Source: Lycium barbarum
Taxonomy: Eukaryota; Streptophyta; Magnoliopsida; Solanales; Solanaceae
DNA length: 64,000 nt
Reading direction: 5' to 3'
Assembly: GCF_019175385.1 (NCBI RefSeq)
Contig: NC_083340.1
Location: 24,874,336 to 24,938,335 of the forward strand
The notes beneath the pieces were generated by a model, which did not search any database, had not been told where the DNA came from, and saw only the letters and a program-made list of their open reading frames with translations. Below, in pieces: positions 21,597-33,095 of the stretch; the stretch's first letter is position 1; each line of letters begins with the position of its first letter. The position numbers were made by a program, and so were the translations under genes.

Positions 21597-24500
21597 CTAA
21601 TCTTCACCCGAGCTCTCAACATCACACTTGAGGTCGCTATCCGACTCCTCAGGACTGTACACAGACTTTTCCTCTGCTTCAATCCCCTTAGCCTCCTCGA
21701 TTAGATCAGACAAATCTATCCCGGTGGCCTAAATCTCTTCAAGAGTCTCCCTTCGGGATAAACACTGCATATATTCGGCCCGAGCATCGCTAACCCTCTC
21801 AGTAGCGGTCACGTCGGCTTTATACTGAGCCAACATACTATCGTATCCCGAGATTTAGCCTAGGGCTTCATTATGTTTAGCCTGCAGATTGGCAATATCT
21901 AGGCCAAAGCCATCGCGCTTCGATTCGATCTGGTCAAGTTTTGATCGAAGTTCGGCAGCTTGCTCCGACATCATACGGAGTTGTTCCTTGAGAGCATGCC
22001 GCTCGATGACAGTACCAATCACCTTTTCTTTAAAGAAATCAAGCTCAGGTTTGATCTCGTCCAGTTCTGCCCGAAGTTGATCGATTTGGGTCACATAAGA
22101 CCGGGACTAAGAAGGAGTAACGTTAGCATCGGTTGTTAACGGTTTATTGTGAACTTTGAAAGCCCTTATCTTCTCTGCTAACCGGTCATGCTCCTGTTTT
22201 GCCTCGGCAGCCTCTTTCCGGGATGCTGCCAGATCTGACTAAAGGACGGAGGGGTCGGGAAGGCTCAAGATATACTCCAGTTTCTGCTCGTAAAGATCCC
22301 CGAGCGCATCTTCATCCTGATTCTTCTTCTCGAGCTCCTCCTTGAGACAGTCCATCCCCAACTTAAGTCGGTGAAAACTTGCGTGATGGAGCATAGAGGC
22401 CTAAAAAAAGAAAGAGAAGCAATTTTTAGGATGTGATAAGAAAATAAAGTTAAGCGTAAAAACAAAGGGAACAAGATGTACCCGGTTCAAATCATGTTGG
22501 GCCTCGTTGAAAAGGCATGATTTGCTGACCTTCTCTATTTTCTTCCGATCCTCTTTGGTCACTAGAGGGTACAGGTAGCTGGCCACCCCGACCGGGCCAG
22601 ACAATATGTTCATGTCGGCTGGTGCCTTAAACGAGACCAGCCTTTTTCATTTTGGGTCTACGCGGGAGGCCGAGAAAGTTTTCTCCAATCTAGGGCCTGA
22701 ATTGACACCGAAGTGACTGGCTACGGGGATTGACTACTGTTCGAATCCCGAACAGCTTGTGGCCGGGATATCACCTTTCTCGGCCCGATGACCGGACACC
22801 TCTTCTGGTCCTACAGGGTCTTCGACTATTTTGCCTTTGGCCCTAGCGCCATCGGATGGAATATCCATTGTTCGAGGCGGCGAGTCTTGTATGCAAATAA
22901 TGGTCTCAACCGAAGCCACAGCCTGAATTGGAAATACAGAACCTATACTATATAAAGGCAGAATGTAAGGTACCTTCGAGCCAGACGTGAAAGGTGCTGC
23001 CCTCGATCCAGCGGCTGCGGTGGTATATCGCCCTGAATCTCGTGTGGATAAAGGCTTGGTGTAGCATCTTTGAGCACCCCAATTTTCGGCCCAATAGTTT
23101 CCACACCCGCCGATCTCGGGACATATTTTGTCGAGCCTAGTGGCTCCTGGTTTGAACTTTCCCCCAAAGGTGGAGTGGTTTCTGTCGAGCTTTCCGGCTC
23201 TTGGTTGATATTTTTCATTGGAAGGGAAACACCCGATTAACGCTTGGACTTCGTCATCAGATTGACTCTTGAGTAAGTCGATGTCATCGGCATCCAGAAC
23301 CCGTGCCCGTGTACTTTATGTGGAGGGATCTTTGATGGTAAGCCTTGATCTTTTACTGATCTCGGTAGGAGCACGAGAAGATTCGGAGGACCGCTTTTTC
23401 CTCTTCTCGACCTTATCTCCCTCGACGGCTTCTCTTCCGGTTTGACGCTGAGTAGGGGGCTTGGAGGGATGTCCCTAGCCGGGAGCCTCAATGTTCGCTT
23501 CATCGGCCGAGGCCTCTTCATCATCTTGCCCCCGGATTTTGGTGGCCTTTGAAAGGCCTACAAAAGGAAGGAGGGCGGAATAAGTATACCAATCGTGGCG
23601 TAATATGTAAGAAAACGGGAGAGCACCCCGATGAAGGACTCACTATGATTCTCGGCCTCCCATATGGATCGGGATAGTACATGCCAATTGCGCCCGGCGT
23701 AGGTTAGTTAAGAACAAATGTTCCTAAACCATACTTCCTTATTAGTAACTGCGCCGAGGGTCCAAGAAATTGCTACATACACATGAACAAAATTGAGAAT
23801 TGGTAAAATTAAACATCAAGGATACGACAGGGATAGTTGAAAACAAAGGCCACTTACGAGTCGGGTTCCATTTCTCGGGGAAAGGCATATTGTCCCCAGG
23901 AACCAAATCCTCAGTCTTGACCCGGACGAACCTTCCTTACCAACCTCGGTCCCTGTCTTCATCAAGGCTGGAGAAGGGAGCTTTTCTCGCTCGTTTCGTG
24001 AGATTAATCATGCCTCCCCGAAATACTCGGGGACTATACAACCGGAGGAGGTGACTAACCGTGAAAGGTTCATTCACATTCGTTGTAAAATAACGGAGAA
24101 GCACCACGATCCTCCAAAACGAGGGATGGATCTGGCCAAGGCATACCTCGAACTTCTTGCAAAAATCCACAATCACCGGGTCGAGTAAAATAAATGTGAA
24201 AGGGTAGGTGTAAACACTCAGATACCCATCCACGTAAGTCGTTATGGATTCAGATTGGTCGGGAATAACAACCTCCATATCTTTCTAGCCACAGTCCTCT
24301 TTGACCCGCTATAGCTTATTCGGGGGAATCGTGCCCAAATAATCCGATATGTCAGCCGCTCGATCCCCTTGCTGGTAAGGCTTCTCGACCTTGAAGTCCC
24401 TGACCGTTACATAATCGGACAGGACAAATTCTGACAGTGCCGGTTTCGGTTTTGGAGCCAAGGAAGCCTCACCGGTTTTTGTTTTGGAGGATTTAGTCAT
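21597..24500 (-). pseudogene. Antisense gene 1 of the Tat element (PF04195-like 'putative gypsy type transposon' domain plus coiled coil)
   Basis: Read on the minus strand. The likely start is the ATG at 24500 (MTKSSKTKTG), chosen because it follows a TATA box by about 175 bp. The N-terminal part is broken by two stops near 24300 and 24285. The conserved region (24278-23937) includes the FKKFEVCLGQIHP-like segment expected of the Transposase_28/PF04195 family (here FCKKFEVCLGQIHPSFWR). A splice donor-like CGT|AAGT lies near 23860 and an acceptor-like TATGTAG near 23773, so an intron is likely. A basic Pro-rich linker follows (23524-23237), then a heptad-rich coiled coil (22094-21855), then an acidic C-terminus ending at TAG 21599-21597. 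Such antisense genes are known in Tat/Grande-type retrotransposons and their function is unknown. Several stops make this copy a pseudogene. Confidence 0.7.
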
Positions 24501-24674
24501 TGTTACTGGAATAGCAATGTTTGAAGGTTTTGTATGAAGGTTTGAAAATTTGATGAAGAACAAGTAATGAAGATATGAAGGTATGAATGTATGGGTATGA
24601 AGATTTGCTATTCAAATGCACGAGGGTAAAAAAATTTCTTGGTGAAAATCTAAAAAGTGAAAGGAAAAAATCTA

Positions 24675-24683
24675 CTTTTATAG
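24675..24683 (-). promoter_or_regulatory. TATA box of antisense gene 1
   Basis: The minus strand reads CTATAAAAG about 175 bp upstream of ATG 24500. A transcript from here would run opposite to gag-pol. Confidence 0.5.
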
Positions 24684-25394
24684 AGCGGGGTCGAGACGGT
24701 TTGCATTTCGTAAACGTCTTCTCGTACAATCGGGTCTTTAGGCTTGGCTGATGTCAGAGCGACGCGACGGATGGGACTTTAATCCTATCCATTCATGAGA
24801 AGCGTATGGGAGAAGGAACCGGACCAGGCTACAAATGCATTCGAGAACCAAGGAGGACGAAGCCATAGCCGCCTTTGATTCCCGGTTAAGCTATTTAACA
24901 CTCTTTTTATGGATCAATCATCCCGTAACCAAGGTTTCAACACGGCCAAGAACGAGCATCAGCATTATTACGATCAAGATCATGACAAACGGGGATCACT
25001 ATCAAGGAGTTTTGGTTTCTCACGCATTGCTCAAAGTTTGACAAATTAAGATAACAGTGGATCGGACGTTTCACAAACATAAATAGAAGTACAATTCAAA
25101 CAGGAGATACGAGTGGAATGCATTCAGTAAAACCCGGTATGAAACCGGCCAACAAAGTTCTATTAATTTACTCCATAAGGCAAAATCCCGATTTTATTGG
25201 ATACATCAGTTCAGCAAAAGGGAAAAGAAAAAAGCCCTACTTTATGACCCCAGACTTAGAACAAAAAATAACCCCCCAAGCCGGTATAGTGAGCCAAAGG
25301 TTGAGAACTCCGGCCTATATCTTTGGGCGCAGCAACGGCATGTGACACCGACTAGACGACCCCGGGATTATTTTCTGGAGCAGACGAACCAGGG
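24684..25394. other. Spacer between the two antisense genes
   Basis: No recognisable gene. It contains the upstream region of antisense gene 1 and the presumed 3' end of antisense gene 2. Short frames at 24835-25041 and 25118-25345 show no known domain. Confidence 0.4.
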
Positions 25395-26525
25395 CTACTT
25401 AGCTCTCCTCATCAATAACTACAGTCAGTGTGGGTCCCCCACAAGGTATTTCCCATCGAGTCTCCATGATATGGCGTGTTCTGACCCGAGAACCAATCCT
25501 CGAGTGAATAACAGAGGTGCTCGCAGTAGCTCGGCGACGAGATGTCCTCATTGATGCCGAGGTATTTCTCCCTCGAACGGAATCCTCGGCGCCCTCTTCA
25601 ACAATGGTTTTCCCTTTCAAAGATTTTCTTGTTGGAAGCCCTGAAAAATGAAGAGTCGAAGTTAAAATACAACACGAAAAAATTAAAATCGTTTAAGCAG
25701 ATTGGGAATTACCGTGGCTTCTGCCTTTCCACCCTTCGGGTGCCATCCTCCTCCAAGAACGGCCCGAGCTAGAGAAGCTCCTAAAAGCGCAACTACTCAT
25801 TCAAAGATAGTGACGATGAGGTCGGACTCGATCGGATTCTGAGCAGGGTTCCATATCTCCGGAAAATCGACGGATAATGGGCGGTGAAGTTGAGCCGCAC
25901 GTATCATCATGAACCGGTGGAGCCATCCCCTGTCGTAATCATCTTCAGGGTCTATGAGGCCCCGATTTCCTCGAGGAAGCAGGTGAATTATCCCACCTTG
26001 GATTTCCTGAGGTACGTATATATGTAACAAGTGGTCAAGGGTTAAGGGAATCCCGGCTATGTTAGCCGACATTTTGATGCAGTACACGAGCCTCAAAATC
26101 TATGGGGCGAGCTGGCCGATACACACACGATATCGGTAGCAGAAGTCCTCGATCACTCGAGGTACGGGAAGAGAGAACCCGATGGCAAAGGGATGAGTAT
26201 AGACCATCGAGCAACCAACGACGTGATGATTCAACGTCATCCCACTTTTAACAGGACGGACATCAACATCCGCAGAAAAGTTACAATCCTCCCTGACCAC
26301 GGGAATGGTAACATCATCAATGCAGGACTCGAACTTTTCCACAGAGTCGAGGTGATAGGATACTTTGCAGTCATTCGTGTATTTGAAACCCGACAGAAGA
26401 ATATCCACTGCAAGAAATTCTAACTCTTTATCAGGGTCGGTGGTCCCCCTCGGCAACAGAGGCAGTGAGTGGGGAGGGGACGCAAACTGGTCTTCACCTT
26501 GTGTTAACAATGAAAGAGAAGCCAT
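25395..26525 (-). pseudogene. Antisense gene 2 of the Tat element (second PF04195-like copy)
   Basis: On the minus strand from ATG 26525 (MASLSLLTQGE) to about 26100, and after one stop (TAG near 26099) on to 25797. The conserved core has YTHPFAIGFSLPVPRVIEDF, then YRYRVCIGQLAP, then LRLVYCIKMSANIAG and YDRGWLHRFMMI. This is the same architecture as antisense gene 1 (YTYPFTFILLDPVIVDF, FEVCLGQIHP, DRDRGW). The copies are clearly related but diverged, and each has its own start and TATA box. A short basic downstream exon-like frame (25620-25399) may be its 3' end; the coiled coil seen in copy 1 is absent. The likely product is a retrotransposon accessory protein of unknown role. Confidence 0.65.
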
Positions 26526-26692
26526 GGCCGTGATTGACGTACAAAGCCAAATAAGGGAAGATCACGCCCTAGCAGAAGAAGGTTCAAAACTTAAAAATGG
26601 TATAAACTTGGTATGGGCACAAAGTAGGATTTTTTAGAAAAATAAGGTTTAGGTTTAGAGAATAAAGATGCATGGCAAAGGGAAGATACATG

Positions 26693-26704
26693 CTCTTTAT
26701 ATAG
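26693..26704 (-). promoter_or_regulatory. TATA box of antisense gene 2
   Basis: The minus strand reads CTATATAAAGAG about 170 bp upstream of ATG 26525, the same spacing as for antisense gene 1. Confidence 0.55.
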
Positions 26705-26856
26705 AGAAGAATCCAAAAGGCTTTGTAGTGGATCAAGAACCCTGACAAGGGGCGGCTTTCCAAGAAAGATTTGGCGGCTATGGTAATAATGAGCTGACAT
26801 CGGGCAGAGTGCGATGAGGTGACAAAAATGTCTTATACTAGGCAGGTAGGTACAGC

Positions 26857-27043
26857 CAGTGGCGGAGCCAGGATTTATGCCAAGGGGGTTCAAAAATATA
26901 AAGAAGCCATAAATGAAGAAGCTAAGGGGGTTCAACGTCTACTATATATACATAAAAAATAATTTTCACCTTGTATATACATTGTAATTTTTCGCCGAAG
27001 GGGGTTCGGATGAACCCCTGGGCTCTTACTAGGTCCGCCACTG
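26857..27043. mobile_element. 187-bp hAT-type MITE with perfect 8-bp target duplication
   Basis: Terminal inverted repeats CAGTGGCGGA / TCCGCCACTG are flanked by GGTACAGC on both sides (26849-26856 and 27044-27051). The 8-bp duplication and CAGNGGCGGA termini are typical of hAT elements. There is no coding capacity. The termini resemble those of the larger hAT elements at 33008-36584 and 47030-48574, which could be its family. It is inserted in the Tat element just upstream of the polypurine tract. Confidence 0.93.
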
Positions 27044-27100
27044 GGTACAGCTCACTCGGCTCAGTTTGGATCCATTTCCCGCAGTCAATATTTCCCCTCG

Positions 27101-27112
27101 GAAAATGGGGGG
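27101..27112 (+). other. Polypurine tract of Tat element
   Basis: GAAAATGGGGGG lies 6 bp before the TG of the 3' LTR. Confidence 0.75.
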
Positions 27113-27118
27113 ACTATC

Positions 27119-27703
27119 TGTATACGGGTAAAATCGAGGCAAGGGATATCCTCGGTTTCCCGATATGAAAACTATGCTCGGTCGGTATGAGACCGATCCC
27201 ACCAGGACCCGGGATCCCAGCTCGACTTGGAACGAGGCGTCGGAGTGAGATGAAGAGGTGGTTAGACACCATGACGAGAAGACCGAAATATCCGACACCG
27301 GCTGGATATTTCGGCACCGATCGCACTATCAGTTATTTGGGAGATTCTATGCCTTATTTAGAATTGTACTAGGGTTAGGACTCCTCTACTATATAAAGAG
27401 GATGCCCCCTTTACTTTTTGGGGGGTGCTTTTCGAATACACGCACACATATGTGTTGAGCATATCACATAATTATCAAGATTCATCTTTTTAACTCTTTC
27501 ATCGTTGTTCATTGCCAATATCAGATCACGGTGGACTGACCTCAGTTCTTAGTACCCGAGGCCGATCAGCACCCATCGCAGTCAGATCTATATATTTCAT
27601 TCTACTTCTTTGTTTGTCGTATAATCTAACGTCGTGTTAAATTAAACCACATATCCTTAGCACCGCGTACAAATTCAATTGTTATCCATTTTTAGGGTAA
27701 ACA
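27119..27703 (+). mobile_element. 3' LTR of the Tat/Retand-type element (585 bp)
   Basis: It starts TGTATACGGGTAAAATCG after the polypurine tract and ends TTTTAGGGTAAACA, giving TG...CA ends. A plus-strand TATA box (TATATAAAG, 27390-27398) is the likely retrotransposon promoter core. The matching 5' LTR is not in the window, in line with truncation at about 18088. Confidence 0.8.
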
Positions 27704-27927
27704 ACTACATTAACCTTTTATCTCTTAGCAAATTTATTCATAGAATTTGTAAAGACTTCTTCGATTGTCCAGTCATTTATTAGAAAAAAACAATTTTAGA
27801 ATAAAAAAAAAATTGATAGTTTTTTGTTTTTTTTCAAAAGAGTTGCTTATTTTGAACCAGTTTTTTTTTTTTTTTAAACGTAGAAATCACTTAAAAGGGA
27901 GTATTAGAACTTGTGATCTTAGATATA
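27704..27927. other. Intergenic, nothing recognised
   Basis: T-rich sequence with several poly-T/poly-A runs (27781-27875). No gene or element ends were identified. Confidence 0.4.
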
Positions 27928-28096
27928 CTCCCGCCATTTCGAAATAAGTGGTGTTTTTAATTTGGGCACCCCCGTTAAGAAAATTACTCACTCGTGAGTC
28001 GTGACTTGTAGAAAGTAAAAAGTATTTTTATTAATTTACCCTTAATCAAATGCCTTGAAAAAATGAAAAGGTAAAAACACCATTTATTTTAAAATG
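27928..28096. mobile_element. Stowaway-like MITE remnant
   Basis: It begins CTCCCGCCATTTCGAAATAA after TA. A matching inverted arm reads AAAAACACCATTTATTTTAAA at about 28073-28093, complementary to AATAAGTGGTGTTTTT near 27942-27957. The right terminus is eroded, so the TA duplication on that side cannot be confirmed. Confidence 0.55.
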
Positions 28097-28310
28097 CACA
28101 CAGTAACAACTTATGACTATAAAAGTATGTTATTAAAAGTCATGTTCCATACCCTCCCATAGAATTCTTTTAATGTGCTAAACCGTCACTATTGCAAACA
28201 GGTGGGCTTAAAATGGAAGGACGGATCATGACATTATTATAATCAAACAAAATATTCTCATTCTTTTTATCAGACAAACCTTTTGCTCTGTCGAATAAAG
28301 TTTAGTATCA

Positions 28311-28471
28311 ACGTAATGGATGGGGATGCTTCTTTCTTAACCAGATGTCTCGGATTCGAGTCCTGAGCATGAAAAAATTCTTCCTCTAAATAGGGCCCTA
28401 CGCGGCTTGAATCCTGATATAGTCGGACTCTACTGTGAATACCGGACACCGAGTGAGAAACAAAAAAAGAA
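28311..28471 (+). mobile_element. tRNA-derived SINE (SolS-like)
   Basis: It contains an A-box-like TGGATGGGGATGC start, a B box GGATTCGAGTCC at 28352-28363, the segments GGGCCCTACGCGGC and ACCGGACACCGAGTGAGAAA, and an A-rich tail near 28460-28471. I recall this layout from Solanaceae SINEs. It is non-coding, transcribed by RNA polymerase III and mobilised by LINE machinery in trans. Target duplications are not clear. Confidence 0.8.
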
Positions 28472-30417
28472 TAACGTTGAGGAAGAAGCGTATAGTTTGT
28501 CTAGGAATTAAAATCTTTTTATCTTTGGGTTGGTTTCGAATGTTGTGTCTCTACTTTACTACTTGTCTTCTCAATTATTGGCCTTTTTTGGGAAGAAAGT
28601 TGCTGTTTTTGGTCGTGAATTCGTTGGGATAGGATGTGGTTGATCATTGAATATATGGCGGGGCATGTAAAGTTGCAAATTAGATCCTTAGACTTTTATC
28701 TAAAAGTTTAATTGGTCCACTTCCTTCTATTTTGTTATATTATAGGTACCCTCAATCTCTTATATTCATACTAAAATAATATGCAATTGCAACCTCATTG
28801 ACACATCAATTTCTCTTGTAATGTGCACCTTTTACTCAGGAAACAATAAACTGCCTTGCTTCTGGTTTGTGTGGTAACATTTTCTTTTAATCCGGTAAAG
28901 AATAATGATGATTTGTTAAATTTAAAAATAATTTAATTTGACCTTCTATTTTACTTTAGTGAAAAGCATTCATTAGTCACGTAAAATCACAAATTTTAAA
29001 AGTCTTATAACCATACAATTATAATGACATGTTTATGGTCAAGAGTTACAAAAGTCATCATTTTTCTATCTTAAATTTAGTGTCTATTTTTGCCACGTAA
29101 ATTAAAACAAAGAAAAAGTACAAGTTAAAATGAGCTGAAAAATTAGTACTCTAAGAGGAATCATATAAAAAATTCCTCTCATATCTTCTCCCTCTCTTGC
29201 ATTTCTTAGAAATAATCTAACGTGCTGCATTTTGAAATATTCTATTATTTCTGTCAAAAATGACTTAGTTCTATTTATGAGATCATATTTATCAATCTTT
29301 CATCTTAAATTGAATATTGAATGTTTTCCTTCAATTGAAATAAGGCACTATTTTGGAAACTACAAAAGAAACCTCCACTAATTACAAGGCCATTTGAGAA
29401 AATAACTTCAATTCATTTTTAAATATAAAATAATTTAAGTTCTTGAAAAGAAAAGAATATTAGTTCTACTGTCAGTAGAGCATTTATTTTTTTCCAGATA
29501 AGAATCACACATAAAAGTCAAAGAAACATAATCAACTCAAGTTTTTTTTTCATATTGAGATGAAATGAGTGAGCTTCTTTTCTGAAACATTTTAGGGGCT
29601 TGTAGATATTATTTGCTACTCTTGTTTCCAAGTTGAAATCACATACAGGAGTCAAAATTACACAGTTAATTCAGAAGAAGGGATAATTTTAGATACATTC
29701 AAATAAGTAGGTTACTGAATTTACTTTCATTTCGACGACATTCGGATACCGAAAGCTAAATGTGTCAACTCAAAGCATCACCGTCCTTTTAGCCTTAGAC
29801 CCTTACATAATACTCCTATTTGTACTTTAAACATTGTTATTTTCTTACTTTAGGACATTTTTTTATCAGTTGCCTTTCTGACACCTGCACTAGAATTTTA
29901 CATGAGTAGGGTGTTTGATTTTAGTTTTGTTTTTAAATATAAATTGAGAAACAATTTCACAGAAAAATTTGTGTACTTAAATTAGCTTTTCAAAAAAATG
30001 ATTTTAGAGAAATTTGTTGTTAGCATTTGTTTTTTTAAAAAAAAAAAAAAAAAACTTATTTGATTGGTGTGTCTCAAAACTTTGTTTGAGAATAAATGGT
30101 GTGTCTCGGCAACCAAAATAAGATAAGAGCTATATAAAGCAAAATAAGGTTTTTTTACTAAAAAGAGAAGTGAGAGAGATAAAGACTCATATCCCTACCA
30201 ATAAATCTGAAATTAGTTACAAATTCCGTCGTTTATCTGTCGCTAAATTATGTGTAGCTAACAAATTCTTTTTGAATAGAAAAATAATCTTTTCAGACTT
30301 CTTCTATGTTATTTTCTGATATGTATTTGTAAAAATGATGATCTCTTATTAAAAAGACATAAAACTAAGAATAAATTTGTAAAAGACTTTGTACTTTAAG
30401 CTGACATATATCCGTTA
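28472..30417. other. AT-rich intergenic region
   Basis: No gene or clear element ends were recognised on either strand. There are homopolymer runs at 30030-30056 and scattered short repeats. Confidence 0.4.
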
Positions 30418-31453
30418 GGGAAAACTACGTATATATGCATGTTAAGGAGAAATATTTACGAAACGTGACGATAGTTTTCCTTATTTACAAAACATAACGA
30501 TATATTACGAAACATGACAGATTTTCATATATTTTTTTTCCAGAAAATATATATACATTTAAAAAAAAAAATTATATATTTTTTTTAAATTAAATTTTAT
30601 ATATTTTAAAAAAAATTAATTTTTTTTTTTGCTCAAAGGCTTAAAAAATTACCTCAAATTTTTGTGTATGAAAGTTGTATGAAAAATATATGAAATGTGT
30701 ATGTGTGAGCGAAATTTTTAATATAATTTTCATACACAAAATTGTGAGCGAAAACTTTAGTATGAAAGTTGTTAAAATGTTGTTGTAGTTGTATTAATTT
30801 TCCAGAAACCTAATATGAACTTTATATACGAAAAATGTGAATGAAATTCTAAGTTTTGAGCGAGATATACATATTTCATACCATTCTCATGCATAAAATT
30901 TTGAGCGTAATGTTTAAGCATTGATCGAGATATACACATTTCATACGTTCTTCATACATAAAATTTGAGCGAACTTTTTAAGCCTTGAGCAAGATATACA
31001 CATTTCATACACAAAAATTTGAGCGATTATTTTAAGTTTTGAATGTTGTATCAAAGTTGTATATAATGTTGTTGTAGTTGTATTAATTTTACAGAAATCT
31101 AACATGAACTTTATACACGAAAATGTGAGCGGAACTTTAAGACTTGAGCGAGATACAAATTTCATACACACAATTTTGAGCAGATTTTTTAAGCCTTGAA
31201 CGAGATATACACATTTCATAGATTTTCATACCGTTTTCATACACTAAGTTTTGAGCGAACTTTTTAAGCCTTGAGCGAGATATACACATTTCATACATAA
31301 ATTTTTGAGCGAAAAAGATATTTACAAAAAAAATTAAATTTTTTCTAAAGCATATTTTGTATAGGGTTTGTAATGTTATGTTTTGTAAGTATAAAACTAT
31401 CGTCACGTTTCGTAAATATTTCTCCTTAAAATGTGTATATACGTAATTGTCCC
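30418..31453. mobile_element. Mutator-type long-TIR non-autonomous element with 9-bp target duplication
   Basis: Long inverted arms (about 30418-30495 and 31377-31453) share a core containing AAATATTTACGAAACGTGACG on one side and its complement on the other. The flanks are TATCCGTTA (30409-30417) and TATTCGTTA (31454-31462), a 9-bp duplication with one mismatch. Long TIRs and 9-bp duplications are hallmarks of Mutator-like elements. The interior is non-coding and largely built of tandem repeats (see separate entry). Confidence 0.85.
30640..31340. repeat. Degenerate tandem repeat inside the Mutator-type element
   Basis: The module 'AAGCCTTGAGCGAGATATACA - CATTTCATAC - TTTTGAGCGAA' recurs at about 30855, 30915, 30975, 31140, 31190 and 31268. 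A larger unit containing GTTGTTGTAGTTGTATTAAT recurs at 30780 and 31068. Minus-strand frames made by this array (repeating Ile-Ser-Arg-Ser-Arg-Leu-Lys) are a by-product. Confidence 0.8.
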
Positions 31454-31560
31454 TATTCGTTATAATCTAGTAAGGGATTGTCATGTGGACTAGGCTTGGG
31501 CTTCCTTGGATTGCAAATCACGCGGGCCAGTTGGATCAGGTTTAAGACCCGTTTTGACTT

Positions 31561-31973
31561 TTTGTGCGGATTGTCCTTCAAAGGCACTGGTCTTTAACAT
31601 TTGGCCCTCAACTTGGTGGTCTTTAATTTTGTCCCTCAAATTGGTGGCCTTTAATTTTTGTCCTTCATCTAATACTAAGGGATTCTGAGTTTGAATCCTA
31701 GCTCAGTTAAAAAAAATAAAAATTCGCAAGACAGAGTTTTGAATCAGGCATGCAAAACTCCGCCTTAAGTGAGAGTTTGAAACTCTGCCTGAGACCTAAC
31801 TTTTGCCCGAATAGGCCTAACTTTGCTACGAAACTCTGTCTTGCGATTTTTTTTTACTAAGCCAGGGTTCGAATCCCAAACCTCATGGTATTAAGCGAAT
31901 GACAAAAAATAAAGGCCACCAATTTGAGGGGCAAACATTAAAGACCAGTGTCTTTGAAGGATAGTCATGCAAA
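31561..31973. mobile_element. Palindromic (fold-back) MITE, copy 1
   Basis: The two halves are complementary over most of their length: TTGTCCTTCAAAGGCACTGG at 31571-31590 pairs with CCAGTGTCTTTGAAGGATAG at 31945-31964. Inner blocks for GGTCTTTAA and the CGCAAGACAGAG/CTCTGTCTTGCG pair also match. The whole would fold into one long hairpin. B-box-like GGTTCGAATCC occurs in the right half (31867-31877). Related copies lie at 58043-58775. The superfamily is not determined because no clear target duplication was seen. Confidence 0.75.
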
Positions 31974-32240
31974 TGAACCCACAAATATGATCCAAGAAAG
32001 AGACATTCAACTGACAATCCCTTTTTTTGAATTGGACTTGAATTGTAATTTCTTGAATCCAAAAATTAAAATTTTTAAATTGAAGTTTTCAGATTTAATT
32101 TGAACCGCCCATATGTCATCCTTAATGCCAGGCGTTCGACGATCTCCCTAGAGGTCTTGGTTAACATGTTAGTTATGTGGAGACTAATGATGAACTTTTC
32201 ATTCTCAGAAATATAATGAAGTGATTGATATCCGATGATT

Positions 32241-32385
32241 AAAGGGCACCTAGGTGCACAAAATATCCCGTGTTAGCCAGGTCCGGGAAAGGGCCGCATT
32301 TCAAAAGGTATGATATAGAGAGCCTAATCTAATGCAAGCATTATTGGCTACTTTCACGGCTCGAACTCGTGACCTATATGCGGTG
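32241..32385 (-). mobile_element. Au-like SINE fragment
   Basis: On the plus strand it reads AAAGGGCACCTAGGTGCA, then CCAGGTCCGGGAAAGGGCCGC, then CACGGCTCGAACTCGTGACC. That is the reverse complement of a tRNA-derived SINE with a B box (GAGTTCGAGCC on the minus strand, about 32359-32369). The order matches Au SINE as I recall it from Solanaceae. The A-box end is missing, so the copy is 5'-truncated. Confidence 0.7.
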
Positions 32386-32999
32386 ATTAATAATAAAAAT
32401 TATCATCTAGTGATATGGAGGAACTCTCTTCTTCTTGGTAGAGAAGTGATTTTTGTGTTGCTATGATAGTATGAGTGATGATTATGGTGATTTTTAGGGG
32501 GTGGTTATGGTGTTTTCTGGTGGTGGTCTAGTGGTGGAATTATATTATGTCGGGTGTATGTCATTATATGTCATGTGTAGCACTATGCATTTATATATAC
32601 ACGAGATACAAGAGGCATACAAGTAATATATCAGTGCAACATGTATCTCATGTGTATTTCATTGTATGTCATGTGTATCACTGTATATCTGGTGACACTT
32701 ACACGTGACATACAAATGATCCGTATTGTGTATGTCAATATATGTCATTGTATTTCATGTGTATTTCAATATATAAAATTGCTAAAACTGTAAGACTAAT
32801 TTTCTAGTGTAACTCTTAACAATTTTTCGGTGGATCGGCTATGAGTGATGGTAACAGTAAAGGGGGGTTGAGTGTTCCCGATACTATACTAGTAAAAGAA
32901 GTTCCAGAATAGTGGCGCTAGGGCTTTCGAGAAAGACAAGACAAGAAGAAATAGAAAATACTTAAAACTCCTAATTTTATGGAATATTGGAAGGTTGTA
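32386..32999. other. Intergenic, nothing recognised
   Basis: Contains GTGTAT/ATGTCA-rich low-complexity repeats (32545-32770). No gene was recognised. Confidence 0.4.
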
Positions 33000-33072
33000 T
33001 ACGCAAACAGGGGCGGATCTACTCAGTGGTGTGGGGATGCCACGCGATCCACAAGCTTCAGACGAAACTCTA

Positions 33073-33095
33073 TGTGTGTGTGTGTGTGTGTGTGT
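33073..33095. repeat. (GT)n microsatellite
   Basis: A short TG/GT run in the subterminal region of the hAT element. Confidence 0.9.

Noticed and set aside
30941..31406. Minus-strand frames with repeated ISRSRLKK-type motif
   Set aside because: They are the translation of the tandem array in the Mutator-type element; there is no start context, domain or sign of selection.
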